Shown one piece after another: positions 24,375 to 32,620 of a DNA stretch of 56,349 bases; within the stretch, counting starts at the first letter, position 1, and the number at the start of each line of letters is the position of its first letter. Under the pieces are notes generated by a model that made no database searches, was not told where the DNA came from, and saw nothing but the letters and a program-made list of their open reading frames with translations. Both the position numbers and the translations under genes were made by a program. Source of the DNA: DATFRX01 sp035630615 (GTDB lineage: Bacteria > Actinomycetota > Actinomycetes > Propionibacteriales > Nocardioidaceae); assembly GCA_035630615.1 (NCBI GenBank), contig DASQKI010000064.1, positions 1-56,349 on the forward strand, read 5' to 3'.

Positions 24375-25102
24375 GTCGTGCCACCCTCACCCAACGCATG
24401 GCGCTGAACTTGGCTCAACTCAACGCATCCCGCCGATGCTAGCTCTAGCATCTCATCCAAAAGCCGTCTATCGAATGGTTCGCCCTCGGCTGTCCCTTGT
24501 ACTTCGACAAACCGACCCTCTTCAGTCATGACGACATTCATGTCCGTGTCGGCGTTGACGTCCTCGTCGTACGCAAGGTCCAGCAGCGGCATGCCGCCCA
24601 CAACACCGACCGAAACGGCGGCGACCGACCCGCGCAGGGGCTCGGCCACGAGGGCGCCCGCCTCCCGCAGGTGGGCGACGGCGTCACTCAGTGCGACGAA
24701 GCCGCCGGTGATCGCGGCGGTACGGGTGCCACCGTCGGCCTGGAGCACATCGCAGTCGATGACGATGGTGTTTTCGCCGAGCGCCTTGTAGTCGACGACG
24801 GCACGCAGCGACCGGCCGACCAGGCGCGAGATCTCGTGGGTGCGGCCGCCGATCCGGCCCTTGACCGACTCGCGGTCGGACCGCGAATGCGTGGCCCGCG
24901 GCAGCATCGCGTACTCGGCTGTGACCCAACCCAGGCCGGATCCCTTGCGCCAGCGCGGCACTCCCTCGGTCACCGAAGCCGCGCAGAGTACGCGGGTGCG
25001 GCCGAACTCGACGAGCACCGAACCCTCCGCATGGTCCAACCAGTGGCGGGTGATCCGCACGGGTCGCAGTTGGTCAGGGGTGCGTCCGTCGCCTCTGGTC
25101 AT
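24371..25102 (-). CDS. rph: Ribonuclease PH
   Basis: 243 residues from the ATG at 25102; a TAGGGT box eight bases upstream suggests leaderless transcription, so the eight further codons upstream are unlikely to be used. RNase PH signatures: GSVLVEFGRTRVLCAASVTE, YAMLPRATHSR, GRTHEISRLVGRSLRA, DCDVLQADGGTRTAAITGG and LDLAYDEDVNADTDMNVV with acidic metal ligands. It trims the 3' end of tRNA by phosphorolysis. Its pairing with rdgB is conserved; the gene upstream here is the end of the ectoine/acyl-CoA operon instead of the metallo-beta-lactamase gene seen in mycobacteria. Confidence 0.95.
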   Translation of the reverse strand: MTRGDGRTPDQLRPVRITRHWLDHAEGSVLVEFGRTRVLCAASVTEGVPRWRKGSGLGWVTAEYAMLPRATHSRSDRESVKGRIGGRTHEISRLVGRSLRAVVDYKALGENTIVIDCDVLQADGGTRTAAITGGFVALSDAVAHLREAGALVAEPLRGSVAAVSVGVVGGMPLLDLAYDEDVNADTDMNVVMTEEGRFVEVQGTAEGEPFDRRLLDEMLELASAGCVELSQVQRHALGEGGTT

Positions 25103-25110
25103 GGAAACCG

Positions 25111-25116
25111 ACCCTA
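25111..25116 (-). promoter_or_regulatory. -10 box for rph (TAGGGT)
   Basis: On the minus strand TAGGGT lies eight bases before the rph ATG. It follows the hairpin that ends the upstream operon, so rph/rdgB have their own promoter. Confidence 0.45.
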
Positions 25117-25165
25117 CGTGCGTCACGGGGCGTAGTCGGAACAGGGGATCCCGTACGTGGCGGAG

Positions 25166-25209
25166 TTGTCAGCCACTGTTCGGGCCCTGGGCCGAACGGT
25201 GGCTGACAA
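25166..25209. terminator. 18-pair hairpin at the end of the acyl-CoA operon
   Basis: TTGTCAGCCAC and GTGGCTGACAA, extended by GTTCGG and CCGAAC with one wobble pair, enclose an eight-base loop. The stop codon of the acyl-CoA dehydrogenase (25169-25171) lies inside the left arm. It shares the motif GAGTTGTCAG with the hairpin at 54371-54424. It is probably a terminator but may be a mobile palindromic unit. Confidence 0.6.
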
Positions 25210-26311
25210 GTCGGTCCGCGAGCCGATCCCAGTGGAAGTCGCTGTCGCCGAAGGCGAGCGCCGCTGCCGTCGCATGGCGAAGGTAGCGGTGCAGGTCGTG
25301 CTCCCTGGTGAACCCGATCGCGCCGTGCACCTGGTGCCCGAGGGCGACGACCCGCTGGTAGGCATCTCCGACGGCGGCCTTGGCCATCGCCACCTCGGTC
25401 GCAGCGTCGAGGCCCTCGGACAGCCGCCAGATGGCCTCGTAGGCGAGATAACGGCTGGTCAGCAGGTCGATGGCCATGTCGGCGCAATGATGCTGAACCG
25501 CCTGGAAGCTGCCGATCGGCTGGCCGAACTGCTCGCGCTCCTTGGCGTGCTCGACCGTCATGTCCAGCACCCGCTGGGCGCCACCGACCATCGCGGCGCA
25601 GGTCGCGGCGGCGCCGTGAGATGTCATCGCCTCGACCACGTCCGCACCGCCGTCGACGCCGCCGAGGATGCGGTCGGTCGCCACCGAGACATCGGTCAGG
25701 TCGACCCGGTAGAGCGGGTCGGGCCCGACCACGTCGAGTCGCCGCGTCGAGACGCCGTCGGCCGCGGCGACGACGGCTACGATCGGCGCGTCGTCGGAGG
25801 TGCGCGCCACGACGAGCAGTTGGTCGACGGTGCCGGCGTACGGCACGAACCATGCCGTCCCGTCGAGGGCAACGCCCCCGTCGCAGGCGAGTGCCGTCAC
25901 GGCTCGGCCGGGCTCGGCCCAGCCGCCGCGCGCCGTCGCCAGGGCATAGGTCATGACCTGTCCCGCCGCGATGTCGGCGAGCCACTCCGCCCGCTGTGCC
26001 TCGGTGCCGAACCGATCGATCGCGATCCCGCAGACGGCAGCGGTCGGCAACAGCGGCATCGGTATCTGGCTGCCGCCGAGCTCCTCGACGAGCAGGCAGA
26101 GCTCGACGAATCCCTCGCCGACGCCGTCATAGTCCGTCGGAAGCGCGAGGCCGGGCCAGCCGAGCTCGACGACCTCCTTCCACAGCGCCGCCGAATAGCC
26201 AGCCGGCTCCGTCTCGACCGCCCGGACGTCCGCGCTGGACGCTCGCGCCGCCAGCAGCCCGCGGGCGGTCGACTGGATGACCGCCTGGTCGTCGGTGAGT
26301 GTCAGATCCAC
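25169..26311 (-). CDS. Acyl-CoA dehydrogenase, short subunit type
   Basis: 380 residues from the GTG at 26311, which overlaps the stop of the VOC gene by ten bases. Fold landmarks are LTLTDDQAVIQSTARGLLAA, EVVELGWPGLALPTDYDGVG, the FAD-side helix QFGQPIGSFQAVQHHCADM and VHGAIGFTREHDLHRYLR. The usual EGTxEIQ motif is absent; the sequence at that place is AAALAFGDSDFHW. This is typical of one subunit of the two-component acyl-CoA dehydrogenases found in steroid and side-chain degradation, where two different chains form an alpha2-beta2 enzyme. The partner is probably the protein at 28041-29276. Its C-terminal codons are part of a palindrome. Confidence 0.85.
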   Translation of the reverse strand: MDLTLTDDQAVIQSTARGLLAARASSADVRAVETEPAGYSAALWKEVVELGWPGLALPTDYDGVGEGFVELCLLVEELGGSQIPMPLLPTAAVCGIAIDRFGTEAQRAEWLADIAAGQVMTYALATARGGWAEPGRAVTALACDGGVALDGTAWFVPYAGTVDQLLVVARTSDDAPIVAVVAAADGVSTRRLDVVGPDPLYRVDLTDVSVATDRILGGVDGGADVVEAMTSHGAAATCAAMVGGAQRVLDMTVEHAKEREQFGQPIGSFQAVQHHCADMAIDLLTSRYLAYEAIWRLSEGLDAATEVAMAKAAVGDAYQRVVALGHQVHGAIGFTREHDLHRYLRHATAAALAFGDSDFHWDRLADRLVSHRSAQGPNSG

Positions 26312-27246
26312 AGGCTCTCCGGTCGGATCTTGTCCGAGCGCACCCAGACGCCCGGTCGCTCTTCCCAGAACAGCTGCACGAGGACGCCTCCGGTCTGCTT
26401 CGGGTGGACGAACGTATGGCGCCACTTCGCCCCGTCGGTCACGCCTTCCTCGTCATCGAAGGTCTGGACGTCGTGATGCACGCACGCCTCCATGGCCCGA
26501 TCCCAGTCGGCGACCTCGAACGTGACGTGATGAACCGCCGGGCCGCTCTTGTCGAGGAACCGCTGGATGAACGAGTCGTCGCCGCGCGGCATGATGACCT
26601 CCCAGCACACCGACGAGCCCGGGATGTTGAGCACCAGGTCGGCCATGTCGGGATGCTCGTCGATCGGGGTCCGCCACACCTGGACGAAGCCTGCGAGCTC
26701 CTCGTACCACCGGGCCAGCTCGTCGCGATCCGGGTACGCCTGGCACACGTGGTCGAGCGCCACGATGCCGAGCGTTGGCGCGTCGGGCTCCTTCGACTCG
26801 TCGGGGACGGCCGTGTTGTCGCCGCACAGCTCGAGGCTGCCGGGGCCACGCAGTCGGAACAGGGGTCCGTCGCCCCCGGTGGACGGCGACAGGGACGCCT
26901 CGATCCAGTGACCGTTTGGTCCGTCGCTCGGAGCGACCCCACGACTTTCGAGCTCGGCTCGGGTTGCGCAGAGGTCCGGCACCTCGGCAGCGACGTGATG
27001 GAAGCCGCCACGTCCGCCTCGGGCGTCGAGCTCGGCTCGCAACGGCGAGTCGTCACCGGACGGCGAGAGGACCTCCCAGGTGTGTCCCCAACTGCCAGGC
27101 ACGGCCAGGCGTACGCCCTGAGTCCCCTGCTCCGGGTTGTCCCAGCTCAGCGTTCGTCGGAAGCCGAACACCCGCTCCAGGAGGCCTGTCTGTGCCTCCA
27201 GGTCGGGCGCCAGCTGCGCGATGTGGTCGAGGCGGTAGATCCGCAT
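26302..27246 (-). CDS. Two-domain VOC (glyoxalase/bleomycin-resistance fold) protein
   Basis: 314 residues. Two vicinal-oxygen-chelate domains follow one another: residues 1-150 begin YRLDHIAQLAPDLEAQTGLL, and residues 160-314 begin GIVALDHVCQAYPDRDELAR. The likely metal ligands are His in RLDHI and LDHV, and Glu/His near the end (FVHPKQTGGVLVQLFWE). This last motif resembles methylmalonyl-CoA epimerase and 4-hydroxyphenylpyruvate dioxygenase-like proteins. Within an acyl-CoA operon an epimerase, lyase or isomerase acting on a CoA ester is the best guess. It lies 18 bases after the hydratase gene and overlaps the next gene. Confidence 0.8.
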   Translation of the reverse strand: MRIYRLDHIAQLAPDLEAQTGLLERVFGFRRTLSWDNPEQGTQGVRLAVPGSWGHTWEVLSPSGDDSPLRAELDARGGRGGFHHVAAEVPDLCATRAELESRGVAPSDGPNGHWIEASLSPSTGGDGPLFRLRGPGSLELCGDNTAVPDESKEPDAPTLGIVALDHVCQAYPDRDELARWYEELAGFVQVWRTPIDEHPDMADLVLNIPGSSVCWEVIMPRGDDSFIQRFLDKSGPAVHHVTFEVADWDRAMEACVHHDVQTFDDEEGVTDGAKWRHTFVHPKQTGGVLVQLFWEERPGVWVRSDKIRPESLWI

Positions 27247-27264
27247 CAGTCGTTCTCCTCCGGG

Positions 27265-28011
27265 TCAGCTCGGGTGTGGCTCGATCCAGTCGTAGCCGCT
27301 TGCGACCAGCTCCTTGACCAGGCGCAGGTTGTAGCGGTTCATCGCCGCGATTCGCTCGGCCAGCTCGCCCACCCGCTTGTCGAACTCGTCGGCCGGAAAT
27401 ACGTCGTTGACCAGGCCCAGCGCAAGGGCGCGGTCGGCGTCGAGGCGGATCCCGGTGAAGAGCAGCTCCTTGGCCCGGGCCTTGCCGATCCGCCGCGGCA
27501 GCCGCTTGACGCCGCCCCATCCCGGGGCCGAGCCGCCGTACTCGGGCTGGTCGGGGTCTTCGCCGCCGTCCATGAACTTCGGTTGGTACGGCGGCCGCGC
27601 CGACAGCGTGATCTCGACCAGACCCATCTTGGCGTCGTCGGAGCACACGATGAAGTCGGCCGCGAGGGCGAGCTCGAGACCGCCGCCGACCGCATAGCCG
27701 TGCACGGCGGCGATGACCGGGACTGAGAGGCGCTCCAGCATCGAGAAGGTCTTCTCGCCGAGCCGGCCCTGCTCGATTCGCTCCTTTTTGGTCAGGCCCT
27801 CCGACCACTCGAGGTCCATGCCGGCGCAGAACGCGCGCTCGCCGGCTCCCCGCAGGACGACGACGTTGATGTCCTCGTCATCGTCGGTCTCGGTGCAGAA
27901 CTGACGCAGCTCGCGCATCGTCGTCGGCGTCAGCGCGTTGAGCTTGTCGGGTCGATCGAGCGTGAGCCAGGCGACTCGCTCCTCGACCTTGACGTTCAAG
28001 GTTTCGTACAC
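27265..28011 (-). CDS. Enoyl-CoA hydratase/isomerase family protein
   Basis: 248 residues from the GTG at 28011, with GGAGG eight bases upstream; the frame itself opens at a TTG at 28026. Crotonase-fold motifs are intact: VVVLRGAGERAFCAGMDLEW (oxyanion hole), VIAAVHGYAVGGGLELALAA with the second oxyanion Gly, and the helix GLVNDVFPADEFDKRVGELA. The catalytic Glu positions in the segment MGLVEITLSARP are partly kept. It acts on CoA thioesters in the cytosol. It lies 30 bases after the dehydrogenase gene in the same transcript. Confidence 0.87.
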   Translation of the reverse strand: MYETLNVKVEERVAWLTLDRPDKLNALTPTTMRELRQFCTETDDDEDINVVVLRGAGERAFCAGMDLEWSEGLTKKERIEQGRLGEKTFSMLERLSVPVIAAVHGYAVGGGLELALAADFIVCSDDAKMGLVEITLSARPPYQPKFMDGGEDPDQPEYGGSAPGWGGVKRLPRRIGKARAKELLFTGIRLDADRALALGLVNDVFPADEFDKRVGELAERIAAMNRYNLRLVKELVASGYDWIEPHPS

Positions 28012-28040
28012 GGACCCGTCCTCCAATGGACTAGCTTTCG

Positions 28041-29276
28041 TCAGGCTCGCGGCAGGCCGAGCCCTCGGGTGGCGATGACATTGCGTTGGATCTCGGACGC
28101 GCCGCCGAGAAACGTCGCGGCGACCGAGTCGAGCCGCAGGTGGGCGAAAGCAGCGTGCAGCGGCGCGTCCTCACGCTGCCAGAGCTGACCGAACTGTCCG
28201 AAGACCTCGGCCCCGGTCCGGGCGAGCCGCTGATGCAGCTCGGCACCGAAGAGCTGGTTGACCGACGCCTCGTAGCCGGCCGGCTCGCCCGCGGCTTGCC
28301 GCGACACCGTGTAACGGGCGAGGTTGTGGAGCATCCGGATCTCGGCGTAGCGCCGGGCGATCTCGCGTCGCGACCCGGCGAGGTCGTCGCGAAGGTACGC
28401 CTCGCCCTCCGAGCTGTTGACGAAGCCGACCAGTCGCTCCAGGGCCCGCTCGTACTTGATCGTGGCGCCGATGCCAGCGCGTTCGAAGCCCAACGCGGCC
28501 ATCGCGACGTACCAGCCGCGGTTTTCGTCGCCGACCCGGTCGGCGACCGGCACCCGTACGTCGTCGAAGAAGATCTCGCAAAACGGTGTATCGCCACGGA
28601 TGTCTTCGATCGGGCTGATCGTGATGCCGTCGGAGGCCGCGTCGACCAGCAGGAAGCTGATGCCGCGATGTGGCTTGGCGGCGTCCGGATCGGTGCGGAC
28701 CAGCACGAAGAGCCAGTCGGCGTAGTTGCCGAGCGAGGTCCACACCTTCTGGCCGTTGACGACGTAGTGGTCGCCGTCGCGAGTGGTGCGGGTACGAAGC
28801 GACGCGAGATCGGATCCGGACCCGGGCTCGGAGAAGCCCTGTGCCCACGTACGCTCGCCGCTCGCGATCCGAGGCAGGTGCTCGGCCCTCTGCGCGTCGG
28901 AGCCGTGCTCGAGCAGCGTCGGGCCGATCAGAAACGCGCCGATGCCGTTGACCGTCGGTACGCCGGCTCGCATGAGCTCCTCTTGCAGGATGAACTCCTG
29001 CATCGCGGACAGGGCGGCCCCGCCGTACTCGCTCGGCCACTGCGGCGCGATCCAGCCCCGCTCGGCGAGGGCCGCCGCCCACGCCCGGGCGCCGTCCCGA
29101 CGCGCGGGGTCGTCGCTGACCCGGTCGGCCGGCCAGTTGTAGCCCCAGACGTCCTCGGGCTCGAGACTGTTCTCGGCGGTCGGATCCGGCGCGTACTCGG
29201 TCGGAAACCGTTCGGCGACGAAGGCTCGGACCTCCTCGCGGAAGGCCGCCTCCTCCGGAGTGTCTGCCCAGTTCAT
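28041..29276 (-). CDS. Acyl-CoA dehydrogenase, long subunit type
   Basis: 411 residues; the ATG overlaps the TGA of the ligase gene (ATGA). It has the FadE architecture: AAFREEVRAFVAERFP, WIAPQWPSEYGGAALS, the FAD motif GFSEPGSGSDLASLRTRTTR, NGQKVWTSLGNYADW, and the C-terminal FLGGASEIQRNVIATRGLGL, where the common EGTSEIQ has become GGASEIQ, so the classical catalytic Glu position is not acidic. This again points to a heteromeric enzyme together with the protein at 25169-26311. It resembles the actinobacterial FadE groups that act on branched or cyclic acyl-CoAs. Confidence 0.88.
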   Translation of the reverse strand: MNWADTPEEAAFREEVRAFVAERFPTEYAPDPTAENSLEPEDVWGYNWPADRVSDDPARRDGARAWAAALAERGWIAPQWPSEYGGAALSAMQEFILQEELMRAGVPTVNGIGAFLIGPTLLEHGSDAQRAEHLPRIASGERTWAQGFSEPGSGSDLASLRTRTTRDGDHYVVNGQKVWTSLGNYADWLFVLVRTDPDAAKPHRGISFLLVDAASDGITISPIEDIRGDTPFCEIFFDDVRVPVADRVGDENRGWYVAMAALGFERAGIGATIKYERALERLVGFVNSSEGEAYLRDDLAGSRREIARRYAEIRMLHNLARYTVSRQAAGEPAGYEASVNQLFGAELHQRLARTGAEVFGQFGQLWQREDAPLHAAFAHLRLDSVAATFLGGASEIQRNVIATRGLGLPRA

Positions 29277-30859
29277 GACGCACTCTCCATGGCCGTCGCG
29301 TCGCGGTCCCAGGTCGTCGGTGTCACGCCGGCCGCGCGCAGCTGGTACTTGGCGACCTTGTCGGTCGGTGTCCGCGGCAGCGCGTCGATCAGCTCGACAT
29401 AGCGCGGCACCATCGACCGGGGCAGCCGTTCCTCGCAGTAGGCGACCAGCTCCTCCGGCTTCAGCGACTCGCCGGGCCGGGCCACCACCGCCAGCTTGAT
29501 GTCCTCGTCCTCGAGGTCCGACGGCACGCCGATCGCGGCGCATTCGAGCACCGCCGTATGCAGGTTGACCTCGCTCTCGAGATCGAACGACGAGATGTTT
29601 TCGCCCCGTCTCCGGATCGCGTCCTTCATCCGGTCGAGGAAGTAGTAGTAGCCGTCCTCGTCACGCCAGACGCGGTCGCCGGTGTGAAACCACAGGTTCC
29701 GGAAGCAGTGCGTCGTCTCCTCCCAGGCGCCGTAGTAGCCGGTCGTGATCACGTACGGCTGCTTCGGCCGCACGACCAGTTCGCCGGGCTCGCCCGTACC
29801 CACGATCCGGTCGTGCTCGTCGACCACAGCGACGTCGAATCGCTCCTCGTGGGCCACGCCGCACGAGCCGAGCCGCCATTCGCCGTACGGGCTGGCCGTC
29901 GCGATCCCGACCTCGGTGCTCGTGTACGTCTCGACCGACCGCACCCCGAAGCGCTCGCGCAGCGGCTCGTCCAGGCTCGACTTGCCCATGTAGAACGTCT
30001 CGAGCGGATGATCCCTGTCGTCGGGTCGCGGCGGCTGGTTGAGAAGGATCGGGATCATCGAGAACACGCTCATCGTGACCCGAGCGCCGAAGTCGCGGAC
30101 GTCGTCCCAGAAGCCAGACGCGCTGAACCTGTCGACGATCGCGATCTGGCCGCCGCCCAACAGGGCCGCGTAGACGCCGTCCCACATGCCGGCGGCGTGA
30201 AACACCGGCAGCGGGCAATAGATCGTCTTGCCCCAGCGGTCGAGGAAGTCGAGCGAGTCGAGCGCGCAGGACAGTGCCAGCGCGTGCGGCACCATCGCAC
30301 CCTTCGACGGCCCGGTCGTGCCCGACGTGTAGCTGATTGCCAGCAGGTCGTCGAAACCGACAGCTTCGTGGACGGGATCGTCGCCGTGGTCGAGCAGCAT
30401 CGCCAGCGGTACGGCAGGCTTGCCGAGGTCGTCGAGCCCGGCGACGGGGGCGCGTACGATGACCTGCCGCAGCGTGTCGAGCCGCGGCGCCACGGGCGGG
30501 ATGCGGTCGGCGTACGCGGCGTCGACGACCAGCGCACTCGCGTCCGACGTCGCGAGTACGTGCCGGAGCAACTCACCCCGGTAGTCGACGTTGATCGGCA
30601 CGGCGACAGCGCCGAGTCGGGCCAGGGCGAACGACACGTACACGATGTCCGGACCGTTGGGCAGCATGACGCCGACATGGTCGCCGCGCCGGATGCCTCG
30701 CGCCGTGAAGCCCCGTGCATACCGATCCGCCATCGCGTCGACCTCGCCGAAGGTCACGTCTCCATCGCGAAACCTCAGGAACGTCTCGGTGCGATGGGTG
30801 GTCGCCCGCTGTCGCAAGATGTCGCCGAGGACGAGCTCCTCGACCCGCTCAGGGCGCAT
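29273..30859 (-). CDS. Acyl-CoA synthetase / CoA ligase (CaiC-like)
   Basis: 528 residues from the ATG at 30859, overlapping the end of ectC by eleven bases. It has the ANL-family motifs: P-loop LLAISYTSGTTGPSKGAMVP, SVETYTSTEVGIATASPYGE, FHTGDRVWRDEDGYYYFLDR and the hinge Arg/Lys stretch RMKDAIRRRGENISSFDLES, ending with the catalytic Lys in PTDKVAKYQL. It activates a carboxylic acid to its CoA ester with ATP. The overall pattern is closest to crotonobetaine/carnitine-CoA ligase-like enzymes. It is the first catabolic gene after ectC and shares its message. Confidence 0.87.
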   Translation of the reverse strand: MRPERVEELVLGDILRQRATTHRTETFLRFRDGDVTFGEVDAMADRYARGFTARGIRRGDHVGVMLPNGPDIVYVSFALARLGAVAVPINVDYRGELLRHVLATSDASALVVDAAYADRIPPVAPRLDTLRQVIVRAPVAGLDDLGKPAVPLAMLLDHGDDPVHEAVGFDDLLAISYTSGTTGPSKGAMVPHALALSCALDSLDFLDRWGKTIYCPLPVFHAAGMWDGVYAALLGGGQIAIVDRFSASGFWDDVRDFGARVTMSVFSMIPILLNQPPRPDDRDHPLETFYMGKSSLDEPLRERFGVRSVETYTSTEVGIATASPYGEWRLGSCGVAHEERFDVAVVDEHDRIVGTGEPGELVVRPKQPYVITTGYYGAWEETTHCFRNLWFHTGDRVWRDEDGYYYFLDRMKDAIRRRGENISSFDLESEVNLHTAVLECAAIGVPSDLEDEDIKLAVVARPGESLKPEELVAYCEERLPRSMVPRYVELIDALPRTPTDKVAKYQLRAAGVTPTTWDRDATAMESAS

Positions 30860-31253
30860 CCGTAAGGTCCTCGGTGAGCAACGGATAGACGCCGTTTTCG
30901 TCGTGTACCTCGCGGCCCGTGCACGGCGGGTTGAAGACGCAGACCATCCGCAGGTCGGTCCTGGCCCGCACCCGATGATGTTCGTGGCCGTTGAGCAAGT
31001 ACATCGTGCCGTCGCACACCTCGAAGGCCTCACCGGTGTCGTCGTTGATCAGCTCGCCCTCGCCGCCGACGCAATAGACCGCCTCGACATGGTTCGCGTA
31101 CCACATCGGCGTCTCGGTGCCGGCGTAGATCACGGTGTCGTGCAGCGAGAAGCCGACCCGCTCCTTGGCGAGCACGAGCCGCCGACTCCGCCAGGTGTGA
31201 AACTCCACGTCGCGCTCGGTGCCGTCGAGGTCGGACAGGTGTCGGACGATCAT
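30849..31253 (-). CDS. ectC: L-ectoine synthase
   Basis: 134 residues, cupin fold. EctC signatures are FHTWRSRRLVLAKERVGFSL, ETPMWYANHVEAVYCVGGEG with the metal- and substrate-binding region, and MYLLNGHEHHRVRARTDLRM. It closes N-gamma-acetyl-diaminobutyrate to ectoine, the osmoprotectant. Its ATG overlaps the ectB TGA (ATGA) and its stop overlaps the ligase start. A hydroxylase gene (ectD) is not in the window. Confidence 0.95.
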   Translation of the reverse strand: MIVRHLSDLDGTERDVEFHTWRSRRLVLAKERVGFSLHDTVIYAGTETPMWYANHVEAVYCVGGEGELINDDTGEAFEVCDGTMYLLNGHEHHRVRARTDLRMVCVFNPPCTGREVHDENGVYPLLTEDLTDAP

Positions 31254-32518
31254 GCCCGCTCCCCCGCGACCGGTCCGACGACGGTGTTGACGGCGTCGTC
31301 CAGGATTTCGAGACCTTGCCGCAGGTCGTCGGGATCGGTGGTCAGCGCCGGCATCAGCTTGACGACCTCACCCTCTGGGCCGGAGGTCTCGACCAGCAGT
31401 CCGCGCTCGAACGCGGCGGTCGCCACCTTCTCCGACGCGCCGGCGTCGTCGAACGCGATGCCGACGAGCAGGCCGCGGCCGCGTACCTGGGCGTCGGGTC
31501 GTCCCTCGACGATGTCGGTGAGACCGTCGCCGATCTGCTGCGCCTTGACGACGACCTCCTTGGCGAGTACGTCGTCGGACCAGAAGCGCTCGAGGGCTGC
31601 GGTGGCCGTGACGAACGCCGGGTTGTAGCCCCGGAACGTGCCGTTGTGCTCCCCCGGCTCCCAGATGTCCAGCTCCGGCTTGAGCAAAGTGATCGCCATT
31701 GGCAGCCCGTACCCAGATAGGGACTTCGACAAGCACACGATATCGGGAACGATGCCGGCGTCCTCGAAGCTGAAGAACGTGCCGGTGCGCCCACATCCGG
31801 CCTGCACGTCGTCGACGATCAGCAGCATCTCGTGACGGTCGCACAGGTCGCTCAGCTCGCGCAGCCAGCTGGCCCGGCCCGCGTTGAGCCCGCCCTCGCC
31901 TTGCACCGTCTCGACGATGACGGCCGCTGGATGCTCGACCCCACTGCCGCTGTCGCTGAGGACCCGCTCGAGCCACAGGAAGTCCGGCGTCTCACCGTCG
32001 AAGTAGTCGTCATAGGGCGCCGGCGTGGAGTACGACAGCGGCACCCCGGCGCCGCCGCGCTTCATCGAGTTGCCCGTGACGGCCAGCGCGCCGAGCGTCA
32101 TGCCGTGGAACGCGTTGGTGAAGCTGATGATGTGCTCGCGACCGGTGACCTTGCGGGCCAGCTTGAGCGCGGCCTCGACTGCGTTCGCGCCTGCCGGGCC
32201 GGGAAATTGAACGCGATAGTCGAGGCCGCGCGGCTTGAGGATCAGCTCGTCGAACTTCTCGAGGAAGCTGCGCTTGGCGGGGGTCTGCATGTCGAGCGCG
32301 TGCACGACGGCGCCGCTCTCGAGGTAGTCCATCAGAGGTTGGCGCAGGTCCGGATGATTGTGCCCGTAGTTCAGCGCGCCAGCGCCGGCGAAGAAGTCGA
32401 GATAGCGCCGTCCTTCCTCGTCGTACATATGACTGCCCTCGGCCGTGTCGAAGACGGTCGGCCATGACCGGCAGTAGCTTCGAACCTCGGACTCCAGCGT
32501 CTCGAATACGTCAAACAC
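31250..32518 (-). CDS. ectB: Diaminobutyrate-2-oxoglutarate transaminase
   Basis: 422 residues from the GTG at 32518. It is a class III aminotransferase: YLDFFAGAGALNYGHNHPDL, ISFTNAFHGMTLGALAVTGN, AAVIVETVQGEGGLNAGRAS, the PLP-contacting LIVDDVQAGCGRTG and the Schiff-base Lys in VCLSKSLSGYGLPM. With L-glutamate it converts aspartate semialdehyde to L-2,4-diaminobutyrate, the first step of ectoine synthesis. The ribosome binding site is weak; ectA ends 102 bases upstream. Confidence 0.95.
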   Translation of the reverse strand: MFDVFETLESEVRSYCRSWPTVFDTAEGSHMYDEEGRRYLDFFAGAGALNYGHNHPDLRQPLMDYLESGAVVHALDMQTPAKRSFLEKFDELILKPRGLDYRVQFPGPAGANAVEAALKLARKVTGREHIISFTNAFHGMTLGALAVTGNSMKRGGAGVPLSYSTPAPYDDYFDGETPDFLWLERVLSDSGSGVEHPAAVIVETVQGEGGLNAGRASWLRELSDLCDRHEMLLIVDDVQAGCGRTGTFFSFEDAGIVPDIVCLSKSLSGYGLPMAITLLKPELDIWEPGEHNGTFRGYNPAFVTATAALERFWSDDVLAKEVVVKAQQIGDGLTDIVEGRPDAQVRGRGLLVGIAFDDAGASEKVATAAFERGLLVETSGPEGEVVKLMPALTTDPDDLRQGLEILDDAVNTVVGPVAGERA

Positions 32519-32620
32519 GGACCTATGTCACTCCTGTCGGATGTGGTCAGGCGCAACGAAGCCCGCCGGCTTCGTAGCCTGCGTCGGTGTCGGATCATTC
32601 AGTTGTCGGGCGGGGATTGC

